Shown: piece after piece, positions 8,804 to 17,947 of the stretch
How positions within the stretch are numbered: the first letter of the stretch is position 1
Layout of the letters: the number at the start of each line of letters is the position of its first letter
NCBI RefSeq assembly: GCF_025499425.1
Contig: NZ_JAIMCB010000002.1
Coordinates: forward strand, 248,001-312,000
DNA length: 64,000 nt
Direction of reading: 5' to 3'
Source: Acidiferrimicrobium sp. IK
Lineage (GTDB): Bacteria; Actinomycetota; Acidimicrobiia; Acidimicrobiales; Palsa-688
The notes under the pieces: generated by a model
Told to the model about the DNA's origin: nothing
Databases searched by the model: none
The model's input: only the letters and a program-made list of their open reading frames with translations
Program-made: the position numbers and the translations under genes

Positions 8804-10906
8804 ATGACCGTCACCCGGGATTCCTCCGCTTCCGTCGCCGCGTGGCCGCCCGGGGCGGCACTGGCACACCCCGGCCCGCATGCCGATGACGGCGGGGACG
8901 GCGGCGAGCTGCGCGGCGCCTCGCCGGGCGCGCCGCGCTGGGTCAGGCCGGCATTGGCGATCCTGCTGGTGTTGACCGCCGCCGGCTATCTGTGGGATCT
9001 GAGCGCGTCGGGATACGCCAACAGCTTTTACGCGGCGGCGGTCCAAGCGGGCACCAGGAGCTGGAAGGCCACGTTCTTCGGCTCGCTCGACTCGTCGAAC
9101 TTCATCACCGTCGACAAGCCGCCGGCGGCGCTTTGGGTAATGGACGCTTTCGGGCGGGTGTTCGGGTTCAACAGCTGGAGCATGCTGGTGCCTGAGGCCC
9201 TCGCTGGCGTCGGGTCGGTGGCGTTGCTCTACGCCACCGTGAAGCGCTGGTTCGGTGCCCCCGCCGGCCTGGTGAGCGCCGCGGCGCTGGCCGCCACCCC
9301 AGTGGCCGCGTTGATGTTCCGGTTCAACAATCCCGACGCGCTTCTCACCCTGCTCCTCGTGGCCGGCGCTTATACGCTCGTGCGGGCCGTTGACGCAGGA
9401 TCCACCCGCTGGTTGGTCGCGACCGGGACGCTGCTCGGCTTCGCCTTCCTGGCCAAGATGCTGCAAGGTTTCATGGTCATCCCGGCGTTCGCGCTGGTGT
9501 ACCTGCTGGCCGCGCCCGGCGCCCTGCGGCGTCGCGTCGCGCAGCTGCTGCTCGGCGGTGTGGCCATCGTCGTGTCCGCGGGCTGGTGGGTGGCGGCTGT
9601 CGCGTTGTGGCCTGCCGGGTCCCGGCCGATGATCGACGGCTCGCCGACCAACAGCATCGTCAACTTGATCTTCGGCTACAACGGTTTCGGTCGGCTCTCG
9701 GGAAGCGGCGGCGGGGCCGGCGGCAACGGCGGCGGTTTCAGCGGCGCGACCGGCGTGTTCCGTCTGTTCAACACCTTGATGGGCGGGCAGGCGTCGTGGT
9801 TGCTGCCCGCGGCGTTGCTGACCCTGGTCGCGGGCCTGGCGTGGAGGGGCCGGGCGCCTCGGGCCGACCAGACCCGCGCCGGCCTGCTGCTCTGGGGGAC
9901 GTGGCTGCTCGTGACCGCTGCGGTGTTCAGCTTCGGCAAGGGCGTCATTCACACCTACTACACGGTGGCCCTGGCCCCGGCCATCGCCGCGTTGTTCGGC
10001 ATCGGCGTTTCGCTGGTGTGGCAGGCCCGCCACCGCCTGGCAGCCCGGCTGCTAGGAGCGGCCGCGCTGGCGGGCACGGCGGTATGGGCGGCGGTGCTCC
10101 TCGACCGGTCACCCACCTACCATCCCTGGCTGCGCAGCGCGATCCTGGTCGCCGGCGTCGCGGCCGGCGCTGCGCTGATCTCCGCCCCCTACATGGGCCG
10201 CCTCGCCAGCCGGGCTATGTCGGTGGCCGTCGGCGTCGGCCTCGTGGCCAGCCTCGCCGCGCCGGCCGCGTACGCGGCCACCACCATCCTCACCCCCCAC
10301 ACCGGCAGCGTCCCCTCCGCCGGGCCGGCCACCGCCGGCGGCGGGTTCGCCGGCGGCGGGTTCGCCGGCGGCGGGTTCGCCGGGCGCCCGCCCTCGGGCG
10401 GTAGGCCCGCCGGTGGCTCGCGAAGCTCCGGGGGCCCGGGCGGAGCGGGAGCTCCCTTGGGCATCCTCGGCGGCGCTCAGGGCGCCACGCCGCCGGTGGA
10501 CTTCCAGCGCGGCGGCGCTGGCGCCCTCAACACTGGCGGCGGGGCCGGGCCGGGCGTCGGCGGGAGCTCCACGGTCAGCTCGGCGCTCACCGCCGCCCTG
10601 CGCAGCGGCGCCTCGTCTTACCGCTGGGCCGCCGCCACCCTCGGCTCGCAGTCCGCTGCCACCCTCGAGTTGGCCTCGGGCGAGCCGGTCATGGCGATCG
10701 GCGGGTTCAGCGGCGAGGGCGGCAACCTCTCCCTAACGACCTTCCAGTCGTACGTCGCCAAGCACCAGATCCACTACTTCGTCGCCTCCGGCGGCGGGCC
10801 GAGGGGTGGCGGCTCCTCCGGCGCCATCAGCACATGGGTGGCCGCCCACTACAAGACCACCACCATCGCCGGCCAGACGGTGTACGACCTGACCTCCGCC
10901 AAGTAG
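8804..10906 (+). CDS. Polytopic GT39-like glycosyltransferase (YkcA/YkcB, ArnT-related)
   Basis: A roughly 700-residue membrane glycosyltransferase of the PMT/ArnT superfamily, which moves a sugar from a polyprenyl-phosphate carrier to an acceptor outside the membrane. The first periplasmic loop has SGYANSFYAAAV and SSNFITVDKPPAALW, the conserved acidic substrate region. About ten to eleven helices follow, then a Gly-rich linker with three GGGFA units and a soluble C-terminal domain of about 110 residues, as in bacterial YkcB-like proteins. The ATG at 8804 is preferred, with CACGAT six bases upstream; ATG 8747 and 8729 are alternatives. Acceptor unknown. Confidence 0.85.
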   Translation: MTVTRDSSASVAAWPPGAALAHPGPHADDGGDGGELRGASPGAPRWVRPALAILLVLTAAGYLWDLSASGYANSFYAAAVQAGTRSWKATFFGSLDSSNFITVDKPPAALWVMDAFGRVFGFNSWSMLVPEALAGVGSVALLYATVKRWFGAPAGLVSAAALAATPVAALMFRFNNPDALLTLLLVAGAYTLVRAVDAGSTRWLVATGTLLGFAFLAKMLQGFMVIPAFALVYLLAAPGALRRRVAQLLLGGVAIVVSAGWWVAAVALWPAGSRPMIDGSPTNSIVNLIFGYNGFGRLSGSGGGAGGNGGGFSGATGVFRLFNTLMGGQASWLLPAALLTLVAGLAWRGRAPRADQTRAGLLLWGTWLLVTAAVFSFGKGVIHTYYTVALAPAIAALFGIGVSLVWQARHRLAARLLGAAALAGTAVWAAVLLDRSPTYHPWLRSAILVAGVAAGAALISAPYMGRLASRAMSVAVGVGLVASLAAPAAYAATTILTPHTGSVPSAGPATAGGGFAGGGFAGGGFAGRPPSGGRPAGGSRSSGGPGGAGAPLGILGGAQGATPPVDFQRGGAGALNTGGGAGPGVGGSSTVSSALTAALRSGASSYRWAAATLGSQSAATLELASGEPVMAIGGFSGEGGNLSLTTFQSYVAKHQIHYFVASGGGPRGGGSSGAISTWVAAHYKTTTIAGQTVYDLTSAK
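10336..10380 (+). repeat. 15-bp tandem repeat encoding GGGFA
   Basis: Three perfect copies of CGGCGGCGGGTTCGC lie in frame inside the glycosyltransferase gene and encode the flexible linker between its membrane and C-terminal domains. Confidence 0.9.
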
Positions 10907-11109
10907 GCGCGAGCCGGCGGAGCAGCCGGCGGAGCAGGCGTTGTCGCTCCAACGCCGTCGAGCAGAGGATTGCCTGGTCGGCTGCGCGATCGCGCGGTGA
11001 CCGATGTTGATGTGGCAGGTAACACGCCTGCTGGATCAACACCCGACCCGGGCACCCTGACACGGATCCGGTGACCCGGCGGCGCACCCGACGCGGCCAC
11101 CGGTCGTGT

Positions 11110-11140
11110 GCAGCCGCGCGCCTCGAAGGCGCGCGGCTGC
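11110..11140. terminator. Bidirectional terminator hairpin
   Basis: A perfect 14-bp inverted repeat (GCAGCCGCGCGCCT and its complement) around a three-base loop, in the 259-bp gap between the converging glycosyltransferase and MFS genes. The strength and position suit a two-way terminator; no T-tract follows on either side. Confidence 0.75.
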
Positions 11141-11165
11141 TCACCGGGGCGTATGAAAGCGCCGG

Positions 11166-13118
11166 TCAGGCGCGGGCAGCTCGCAACGCAGCCAGCTGCT
11201 CGGCCACGACCGCCTCGTGGGCCTCGGCGTCGGCCTTGGCCTTCTTGGGGCTCCAGCGACCCTTCATCAGCAAGGTGGCGGGGACGAAGATGACCGCCCC
11301 CGCGAAGCACACCCAGTACCAGTCCTGCCACTGGTGCGGGGCGTCCTTGGACGCCTTCTGCACCGACGCGGCGTGCGCCTGGAGGTACGACAGGTCCGAC
11401 ACCGGTACGGCACCGAGAGCCTTGAGCTGCGCAGCCGCGGACTGCACCGCAGCACCGGAAGTGGCCAGGGCCACCAGCGTGCTTTGCGGCACCTTGCTCA
11501 AGGCGATCAGGCGCTGAGTCGCCTCGGGCACCCCGATGTTGAACTTCTTGGCGATCTGCGCCACGGCGGACGCCTGGGCCGCCGTGTTGCCGGCCTGAGC
11601 CTGCAGCAGGGTGGCCTGGTCGACAGCCCCGAGGGTGGCCACTTGCTGGGCGTAGACCGTCGAGGCGGTGACCACCGCGGCGACCTGGGCCACCGACTTA
11701 CCGGAGATCTCGCTCAGGGCCTTGACCTGCGTGGCAGGGTCGGTCGGGTTGGCGGCCAGGGCCGCGGAGGTGGACTTGTCCAGCTTGGCCGCGGTCGCCA
11801 ACTGGGCGGCGTACTTGGTGGCCAGTGCCTGGACCCGGGGGCCCTGGTCGACCAGCGGGCTGGTCGAGGTCACGATGGCGGGCAGCACGAGGAACGCCGC
11901 GAAGACCACGATGCGCAGAGTCAGGCCCCAGATGGCCAGACCGGTGGCGGTCAGAGCCGGGTTGCGGGCTTCGACGGTCTCGGTGAAGCTGGCCATCCAC
12001 GGGGCGAACGCGCAGCCGAGCGCCACCGCGAGGAGGCTGACGATCAGCGCCACGGTGTGGTAGCTCGGGTGGTGGGTCGCCTTAAGCAGGTAGATGACGA
12101 TCATCACCGCGGCGCCCACCCCTCCGATGACCATGAACGGCTTGCGCACCCGCAGCCGGTCCGACACGAGGCCGACGACGAGCAGGGCCGCGGCGTCGAC
12201 CGCCCAGTTCCAGTTGCCGATCCCGTTGGCCTGGTTGGCGCTGAAACCGAACACCGTCTCGAGGAACACGGCCCCGAAAGCCACGGCGGTGTAATAAATG
12301 AGCAACAGGAGCGAGATGCCGAGCGCCGACACCAAGACGTCAGCGTGGACCATCTGGCGGAACGGGTGCTGCAGCGACGCTTCCACGTCGATGCCCTTCG
12401 CCCGCGCCTCGATCAGCTCGCGCTCTTTCAGGTCGACCATGAGCTGGTCGCGCAGCTGCGGCGACAGCTCCCTCAAGAAGATGAAGGCCAGCACGAAGGC
12501 AGCCAGGCCTACCGCTCCGCAGACCTGGAACTGTCCCTGCCAGTCGGGGTTGACCGTGGGCAGCGTCTGGGTGGCGACGACACTGACCGCCAGGCTGCCG
12601 AGCACCGGGCCCATGGTCCAAAAACCCATGGCGGTGGCGCGCCCCACCTGGGGTGAGAAGTCCCGGACCAGCGCCGGCGTGGCGACTAGCACCATGCCCT
12701 CGACCAAGCCGATGATGATGCTCAGGGTGACGAAGACCAGCTTGCTGTGCGAGTTGGGCAGGCCGAAGGCCATGATCACCCCGGTCACTGCAACTCCGTA
12801 GACGACCAGGTTGGTGCGCCCGAGACGGTCAGCCAGGCCGGCGGCCACTGAGGCCAACGCGCCCACGCCGTTGGCGATGGCCAGCGACACGACGTAGTAG
12901 GTGAAGGACATGTGCAAGTTGGCCAGCAGCTGCGGTGCAACGCCGCTGCCCACGTAGTTTTCGTAGTACAAGACGACCGTCACGACCACGACCAGGGCCA
13001 GCTGGAAGTACCGCATCCCCGATTCGGGGTAGTGCTCCAGTTGGCGCCGGCCGATGCTGGACATGAACGAAGGGCGCGGCCGGGCGCCGGACCCGTCCTG
13101 GACGGTGGTGGTGCTCAA
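11166..13118 (-). CDS. MFS transporter with a large extracytoplasmic insert
   Basis: A 650-residue major facilitator protein. Twelve helices are predicted by eye; the GLADRLGRTN loop after TM2 and SDRLRVRKP after TM8 are MFS signatures. Between TM11 (about residues 401-418) and TM12 (about 600-618) lies an Ala-rich, helical insert of about 180 residues that should face outward. The start is a TTG at 13118: AGGGGG lies about seven bases upstream, while the longer frame to 13298 is not conserved-looking. A TetR gene lies directly upstream on the same strand with a palindrome between them. Substrate is unknown. Confidence 0.85.
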   Translation of the reverse strand: MSTTTVQDGSGARPRPSFMSSIGRRQLEHYPESGMRYFQLALVVVVTVVLYYENYVGSGVAPQLLANLHMSFTYYVVSLAIANGVGALASVAAGLADRLGRTNLVVYGVAVTGVIMAFGLPNSHSKLVFVTLSIIIGLVEGMVLVATPALVRDFSPQVGRATAMGFWTMGPVLGSLAVSVVATQTLPTVNPDWQGQFQVCGAVGLAAFVLAFIFLRELSPQLRDQLMVDLKERELIEARAKGIDVEASLQHPFRQMVHADVLVSALGISLLLLIYYTAVAFGAVFLETVFGFSANQANGIGNWNWAVDAAALLVVGLVSDRLRVRKPFMVIGGVGAAVMIVIYLLKATHHPSYHTVALIVSLLAVALGCAFAPWMASFTETVEARNPALTATGLAIWGLTLRIVVFAAFLVLPAIVTSTSPLVDQGPRVQALATKYAAQLATAAKLDKSTSAALAANPTDPATQVKALSEISGKSVAQVAAVVTASTVYAQQVATLGAVDQATLLQAQAGNTAAQASAVAQIAKKFNIGVPEATQRLIALSKVPQSTLVALATSGAAVQSAAAQLKALGAVPVSDLSYLQAHAASVQKASKDAPHQWQDWYWVCFAGAVIFVPATLLMKGRWSPKKAKADAEAHEAVVAEQLAALRAARA

Positions 13119-13340
13119 AGGGTTCCCCCTGGGTGCGTGCTGCGGTGGGAGGCTCCATCTGTCGCTGCGAGACGGGCGGCGCTCTGGCTCGGCCGCCGGG
13201 CGCGCCTCCCGCGAAGGAGGGCTGCTCCGCCGGCCGGACCGCCCGCAGCCCGGTTGGCAACTCTGCTGGAATCCTCGCCTGGTACCTTCCTGTGCCAAGC
13301 GGCACAGAAAGTAGCACTACCCGTGCAACAAGGCGCAAGG
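13119..13340. other. Control region between the TetR gene and the MFS gene
   Basis: A 222-bp noncoding stretch. Near its TetR-side end are TTGCAC (minus strand, near 13326), the short inverted repeat GTAGCACTAC (13311-13320) and the stronger palindrome listed separately. The MFS ribosome site is at its other end. Confidence 0.5.
13290..13307. promoter_or_regulatory. Candidate TetR operator
   Basis: CTGTGCCAAGCGGCACAG has 7-bp perfect arms around four bases. It sits between the TetR gene and the MFS gene it precedes, the usual place for a TetR-family operator. Binding is inferred, not shown. Confidence 0.45.
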
Positions 13341-13976
13341 TCAGGCCGGCATGCCATCCCGGCAGGCCAGCTGGGCCGCCCCCGTGGAGGAGAGGATCCC
13401 CTCCACCGTCCGCTGCAACACCGCCGACGCGGCCTCGACGGTCAAGCCGTGCTCCTCGCGCAGCGTGTACCAAGCTGCGAAGCTCCCAGCGAGGAGGAGC
13501 GCGTCTACGGTTACCCGCCGCTCGTCGCCGTCGAGGCGACCCAGTTCGGCGGCGAAGCTGCACTCGATCTGGGTCAAGAAGAGCTGTCTGACTGCGTCGC
13601 GGTTCGCTCTCAGCTGGGCGGAGAACGGCTCCCGCAACCGGGCGGCCGACGCCACAGGCGCCACCACCTCTAAGGCGCCGACGCGCCGGGACACCACCAC
13701 TGCGACCCGATCGGCCAGCGGGAGAAGCGGATCGGCGGGGGCCAGCATCGGCTCGATCGCGCCGAGGGTCCGGGTGCCCGCCTCGCAGTAGAGCGCCTCG
13801 ACGTCGTCGAAGTGACTGAAGACGCTACGCAGCGACAGCCCGGCTCGCGCCGCGATGTCGCGAGCCCTCGGTTGAAGATCGCCCTCCTCGATGAGCGCCA
13901 GGAGCGCGGTGACCACCGCCTCCTTGTTGCGCTGCCCGCGCCGGACCCTCCCATCAGCTTCATCGACCCCCGTCAT
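13341..13976 (-). CDS. TetR-family transcriptional regulator
   Basis: A 211-residue regulator. The N-terminal helix-turn-helix reads ARDIAARAGLSLRSVFSHF, followed by the helical ligand and dimer domain. The family mostly represses neighbouring transport or enzyme genes until a ligand binds; the adjacent MFS gene on the same strand is the obvious target. The ATG at 13976 is chosen over the longer frame to 14027 because the HTH then begins at a normal distance and TATCTT, a -10 box, lies eight bases upstream. Ligand unknown. Confidence 0.9.
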   Translation of the reverse strand: MTGVDEADGRVRRGQRNKEAVVTALLALIEEGDLQPRARDIAARAGLSLRSVFSHFDDVEALYCEAGTRTLGAIEPMLAPADPLLPLADRVAVVVSRRVGALEVVAPVASAARLREPFSAQLRANRDAVRQLFLTQIECSFAAELGRLDGDERRVTVDALLLAGSFAAWYTLREEHGLTVEAASAVLQRTVEGILSSTGAAQLACRDGMPA

Positions 13977-13990
13977 GCAGCGGGAAGATA
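13977..13990 (-). promoter_or_regulatory. -10 box for the TetR gene
   Basis: Minus-strand TATCTT (13985-13990) fits TANNNT and lies eight bases before the ATG at 13976, implying a leaderless or nearly leaderless transcript. Confidence 0.45.
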
Positions 13991-14037
13991 GCTCTCGGAG
14001 GCAGCCTCGGCACGGTCGAGGCCGCATCGCCGGCGGT

Positions 14038-14049
14038 TAGTGTGACGCG
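14038..14049 (+). promoter_or_regulatory. Leaderless -10 box for the maltokinase-cap gene
   Basis: TAGTGT (14038-14043) lies six bases before the ATG at 14050. No ribosome-binding sequence is present. Confidence 0.5.
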
Positions 14050-14673
14050 ATGAGCAGGCTCCACAAGGCCAGCGTCACCCCGACCAAAGCGGAGCTCATC
14101 GGGACGTGGTCCCCGACGCAGTCGTGGGGACCGGCCGCCTCCGATCCCATCGAGATGATCGGGTCCTACCGCTTCGACGACCCCGACGGCAGCGTGGGCA
14201 TGGAAACCCTGCTCTTCAGCGCAGGCGGGGCGGTGTACCAGGCTCCCCTCACCTACCGGGACCAGCCTCTGGAGGGCGCGGCCGAAGCGCTCGTCGGGCA
14301 GATGCAGCACTCTGTCCTCGGCGCCCGCTGGGTGTACGACGGTCTCCGCGATCCCCGTTTCACCAGCATGCTTGCCGCCGTGACCATGACCGGTCAGGGC
14401 GAGGCACTCGGCATGATCCTCTACGACGACCGCTGGCACGTCGCGCCGAGCAATGTCCGCATCCGAGGCGGGGGATGGAGTCAAGAGCGGGTGCCAGTCG
14501 ACGGCTTCGAGATCGTCGTTGACGGGCCAAGCGGAGCCACGCTTAGAAACGACCGGTTGGAGCTGACCCTGTACCGCCGGCCGGCCCCCGGGCCCGCCCC
14601 GGCGATCGGACTCACCGGGACGTGGTCGGGCCAAGACGACGGCGTGGTCCTCACCGAAATTCGAGAACGGTAG
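14050..14673 (+). CDS. Maltokinase N-terminal cap-like domain protein
   Basis: A 207-residue protein resembling the N-terminal cap of actinobacterial maltokinases and stand-alone relatives. The recognisable path is LHKASVTPTKAELIGTW, GSYRFDDPDGSVGMET, APLTYRDQPL and SVLGARWVYDG. No kinase domain follows: the gene ends after the cap and a short C-terminal extension. Trehalose-maltose-glycogen genes are not in this window, so the partner, if any, is elsewhere. The cap is known to regulate or position the kinase; what it does alone is not known. Divergent from the TetR gene. Confidence 0.7.
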   Translation: MSRLHKASVTPTKAELIGTWSPTQSWGPAASDPIEMIGSYRFDDPDGSVGMETLLFSAGGAVYQAPLTYRDQPLEGAAEALVGQMQHSVLGARWVYDGLRDPRFTSMLAAVTMTGQGEALGMILYDDRWHVAPSNVRIRGGGWSQERVPVDGFEIVVDGPSGATLRNDRLELTLYRRPAPGPAPAIGLTGTWSGQDDGVVLTEIRER

Positions 14674-14743
14674 AAAGAGCAGAGAGAGAGCTCCGCCCGC
14701 GGGGCAGGGGTCACACCGGCGTCCTCACCCCCCGGACGAAAGT

Positions 14744-14761
14744 CACTCCCAACTGGGAGTG
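14744..14761. promoter_or_regulatory. Palindrome, possible operator
   Basis: CACTCCCAACTGGGAGTG has perfect 8-bp arms and a two-base centre. The very short centre suits a protein-binding site better than a terminator. It lies about 70 bases after the cap gene and about 340 before the YyaL-like gene. Confidence 0.4.
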
Positions 14762-14803
14762 CTCCGCAGTGCTCCAGGCGGTCAAGAACACCGGAGCGCC
14801 GCT

Positions 14804-14863
14804 CGGCAGCGCCGTCCCCGGCAGCGCCCTCCTCGGCAGCGCCGTCCTCGGCAGCACCCTGCT
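14804..14863 (+). repeat. Four-copy 15-bp tandem repeat
   Basis: Four imperfect copies of CGGCAGCGCCGTCCT in tandem in a noncoding gap. The 15-bp period keeps one frame open and would give GSAVL-like pentapeptides, but no gene is supported. Confidence 0.8.
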
Positions 14864-15090
14864 CGCCGCCTAAGCAGACCACCTCCGCCTGGGCGGCTTG
14901 CCGGCTCCGGCCCCGGCCGCGGTTCGCCAAGGCGTGTTCCAGGGGGTAGCAGGGGCCCGGCGCATCCGCTCGGGCACGCTCCTCGCCGAGGCGCGGCGCG
15001 CCTTCGTCCACGGGATGGGCTGGTGTTTTTGCCAGGACGACCCGGCTCGAGCGATCCCGGGAGTCCGGCCAGCCCGGGCGGTCGCCTCGG

Positions 15091-15102
15091 TAGGTTGGGA
15101 CG
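15091..15102 (+). promoter_or_regulatory. Leaderless -10 box for the YyaL-like gene
   Basis: TAGGTT (15091-15096) lies six bases before the GTG at 15103. Confidence 0.5.
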
Positions 15103-17100
15103 GTGACGACGACCAACCGGCTAGCGCAAGAATCCAGTCCCTACCTGCGCCAGCACGCCGACAACCCGGTCGACTGGTACCCGTGGGGTGAGGAGGCGTT
15201 CACCGAGGCCCGCAGGGCCAACAAGCCGATCCTCCTGTCGGTGGGCTACTCGGCCTGCCACTGGTGCCATGTCATGGCCCACGAGAGCTTCGAGGACGAC
15301 GCCACCGCCGCGGTGATCAACCAGCTGACGGTGCCGGTGAAGGTCGACCGGGAGGAGCGCCCGGACGTCGACGCGGTGTACATGGAAGCGGTGCAGGCCA
15401 TCGCCGGCGGCGGCGGCTGGCCGATGACGGTGTTCCTGCTTCCCGACGGGCGCCCCTTCTTCGGGGGCACGTACTACCCCCGCGACCGGTTCGTGGACCT
15501 GCTGCGCCGGGTGGATGAGGCCTTCCGCACCAACCGGGAGGGTTTGGAAGGTGACGCCGCTCAGCTGGCGGAGATGGTGGAGAAAGGAACCGGGTTGCCG
15601 AGCCTGGGATGGGCGGCCGACGGCGACGCGGCCGCCGGGTCCGGCACCGCGGTGGTCGCCGAGGCCGCGAAGGGTCTGGTCGCCCGGCTCGACCGGGAAT
15701 GGGGCGGGTTCGGCGGCGCGCCCAAGTTCCCCCAGCCCGGGATGCTCGAGTTGCTGCTGCAGGCGTGGTCCGCGCAGCCAGCCGACGACGTGCTCGAGGC
15801 CGTGACCGTGACCCTCGACGCGATGGCGTCGGGCGGGATCTACGACCACCTCGGCGGCGGGTTCGCCCGTTACTCCACCGACCGCCGCTGGCTGGTCCCC
15901 CACTTCGAGAAGATGCTCTACGACAACGCCCTGCTGACCCGGGTGTATCTCCATGCCTGGCAGGTCACCGGCGCAGACCGCTACCGGCAGGTCGTCACCG
16001 AGACTGTGGAGTACCTGCTCTCGGCGCCGATGCGCCAGCCCGGCGCCGCGTTCAGCTCGGCCGAGGACGCCGACAGCGAGGGGGTCGAGGGCCGGTACTA
16101 CGTGTGGTCCCTCGACGAGGTGGTCTCAGCGGCCGGCACCGAGGTGGCCGACTGGTACGGCGTTACCGCAGGCGGCAACTGGGAGGGGACCAACATCTTG
16201 TGGCGGCCGGTCCGGGGTGACCTGGCCCGCCCGGCGGTGATCGAAGCCGGGAGGCGGGCGCTGCTGGGGCGTCGAGACGAGCGGGTCCGTCCCGGTCTCG
16301 ACGACAAGATCCTTACCGAGTGGAACGCCATGGCCGTCGCCGCGCTGGCCGAGGCCGGCGCCGTCCTCGAACGCCCGGACTGGGTGGCGGCGGCGGTCCA
16401 GGTGGCGGAGTTCTTGCTCGGGTCCCTCCGCCGGCCCGACGGTCGGTGGCTGCGGTCCTGGCAGGCCGGGTCAGGGGCCCGCCACCTGGCCTACGGCGCA
16501 GACCACGCATGGCTCGTCGAGGCGTTCACCAGGCTGGCCGAAGCGACCGGCGAGGCCCGCTGGATAGCCGAGGCCCGCGGCGCGGCCGACGCGCTCCTCG
16601 CTTTGTTCTGGGACGACGCCGAGGGCGGCTTCCACATCACCGGCAACGACGCCGAGGCGCTCATCGCCCGGCCCAAGGACACCTACGACGGCGCCACGCC
16701 GTCCACCAATTCGGTGGCCACCAACGCCTTGCTTCGACTGGCCGCCCTGACCGGTTCGGACCGCTACCGGCAGAGAGCCGACCGGGTGCTGGAGGTCATG
16801 GCCCCGGCGTTGGCCAAGGCGCCGATGGCCTTCACCGGGATGGCCGCGGCGGCCGGTCTGGCCGCCGGCACCGTCGAGGTGGCCGTCACCGGCGACCGCC
16901 CTGATCTGCTCGCCGCGGCCCGCGCCCCCTACCGGCCGGAGCGGGTCCTGGCGTGGGGGGAGCCCTACGACTCGCCGTTGTGGGAGGGGCGCACCGGGCC
17001 GGAGCACGCCGGCTTGGCCTTCGTCTGCCGCAACTACACCTGTGCCGCCCCGACCGGCGACGCCGCGGTCGTCGCATCCGCCCTCGGCGGTCCCCGCTAG
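15103..17100 (+). CDS. YyaL/SSP411-type thioredoxin-fold protein (DUF255)
   Basis: A 665-residue cytosolic protein of the YyaL family. The N-terminal thioredoxin-like domain begins [21 protein letters not shown] and has a CHWC redox pair (Cys52, Cys55) in [14 protein letters not shown]. The long C-terminal part is an alpha/alpha-barrel like glycosidases and N-acylglucosamine epimerases, with NWEGTNIL and [13 protein letters not shown] as family marks. Length matches the family. The activity is not established in bacteria. The start is the GTG at 15103. Confidence 0.92.
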   Translation: MTTTNRLAQESSPYLRQHADNPVDWYPWGEEAFTEARRANKPILLSVGYSACHWCHVMAHESFEDDATAAVINQLTVPVKVDREERPDVDAVYMEAVQAIAGGGGWPMTVFLLPDGRPFFGGTYYPRDRFVDLLRRVDEAFRTNREGLEGDAAQLAEMVEKGTGLPSLGWAADGDAAAGSGTAVVAEAAKGLVARLDREWGGFGGAPKFPQPGMLELLLQAWSAQPADDVLEAVTVTLDAMASGGIYDHLGGGFARYSTDRRWLVPHFEKMLYDNALLTRVYLHAWQVTGADRYRQVVTETVEYLLSAPMRQPGAAFSSAEDADSEGVEGRYYVWSLDEVVSAAGTEVADWYGVTAGGNWEGTNILWRPVRGDLARPAVIEAGRRALLGRRDERVRPGLDDKILTEWNAMAVAALAEAGAVLERPDWVAAAVQVAEFLLGSLRRPDGRWLRSWQAGSGARHLAYGADHAWLVEAFTRLAEATGEARWIAEARGAADALLALFWDDAEGGFHITGNDAEALIARPKDTYDGATPSTNSVATNALLRLAALTGSDRYRQRADRVLEVMAPALAKAPMAFTGMAAAAGLAAGTVEVAVTGDRPDLLAAARAPYRPERVLAWGEPYDSPLWEGRTGPEHAGLAFVCRNYTCAAPTGDAAVVASALGGPR

Positions 17101-17192
17101 GGCGCCGCGGCCTCCCCGCCGCCGGTCGATCGGCTAAGTTTTGGCCCCGACAGCGCGGGGTATCCACCAGCGCCGGTCACCGAATAGCCACT

Positions 17193-17867
17193 ATGAGCAT
17201 CGTGCCCGCAACCACCGCGCCGGACTTCCAGGGTCTCGGCAAAGTCGTCCCCCGGCTCCACGCCGCGCCAGGGACGACCCTCGAGCTTCTCGTGCTGGCC
17301 GCCGACGGCGGTCAATGCGCCGGCGTAGACCTCGACTCCGGGGCGCTGGTCCGGGCGTGGTCGGCGCAGGCGTCCACGGTGCCGCTCCAGGCCTACGACG
17401 TCGTGGCAGTGACCCTGGCCGCGGACATCGACGCCGTCCCCGACCCGTCCGAGCCCGAAGCCCTGGTCTGCGACGGGCCGCCCGAGCCGGTCGGCCGGAT
17501 CACCGGGCGGCGGGCCGAGCGCCTCCTTCGCCCCCTGATCCACCCGAGCGGTCGTCCCCTCCTCGGGTTGCACGCCCCTGCGGTGCCTTTCTGGGAGCGG
17601 CGAGCCGACCACCCCTCGATCGCGCTGGTGGACCCCGAAGGACCGATCCAGCTGCGCCGAGACGGCGGCTACCTGGCCTGCCGGTTCTCCTGGCAGGGGA
17701 CGCTGCGGGAGCTGGCCTGCCTCGACCGGCGCCTCGCCGCGGCGATGGACCGGGCCGGGCAGACCCGACGGGCCGGGGCCAAGGGTGACCGTCTGGTCGT
17801 CGCCCTGACCCCGCCGATCGACGGGCACTGCCACAAGGTCGTCGAGGCGGTCCTCCCCCGCCCCTAG
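17193..17867 (+). CDS. Hypothetical protein
   Basis: A 224-residue protein that I do not recognise. It has no signal peptide or membrane helix and looks beta-rich and acidic at first, with a more basic C-terminal half (LDRRLAAAMDRAGQTRRAG). The ATG at 17193 follows the upstream gene by 92 bases and is the first sensible start; codon use is like that of neighbours, with strong GC at third positions, supporting a real gene. It converges with the next gene, with a 76-bp gap. Its function cannot be inferred. Confidence 0.75.
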   Translation: MSIVPATTAPDFQGLGKVVPRLHAAPGTTLELLVLAADGGQCAGVDLDSGALVRAWSAQASTVPLQAYDVVAVTLAADIDAVPDPSEPEALVCDGPPEPVGRITGRRAERLLRPLIHPSGRPLLGLHAPAVPFWERRADHPSIALVDPEGPIQLRRDGGYLACRFSWQGTLRELACLDRRLAAAMDRAGQTRRAGAKGDRLVVALTPPIDGHCHKVVEAVLPRP

Positions 17868-17907
17868 GGGTCCCGAAGGGAAACCGGGTGCCCGCCCTCA
17901 GTCGGCG

Positions 17908-17947
17908 GTCCGGTACCGGCTGGCTGGGTCCGGTAGCGGCTGGCTAG
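17908..17947. repeat. 20-bp tandem duplication at a gene end
   Basis: Two 20-bp copies (17908-17927 and 17928-17947, two mismatches, core GGCTGGCT). The second copy contains the stop codon of the leftward hypothetical gene. Confidence 0.8.

Larger units (their letters stand above)
14674..15102. other. 429-bp gap with a palindrome and a 15-bp repeat
   Basis: No convincing gene. It holds a GA-rich run just after the cap gene, the palindrome at 14744-14761 and the tandem repeat at 14804-14863. One short frame ending at 14873 would encode about 34 hydrophobic residues with GSALL-type units, but start and expression are unsupported. Confidence 0.5.

Noticed and set aside
14481..15116. 211-residue leftward frame in the 429-bp gap
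   Set aside because: Overlaps the cap gene antisense and has repeat-driven Glu/Gly/Ala composition; no start signal or family match.
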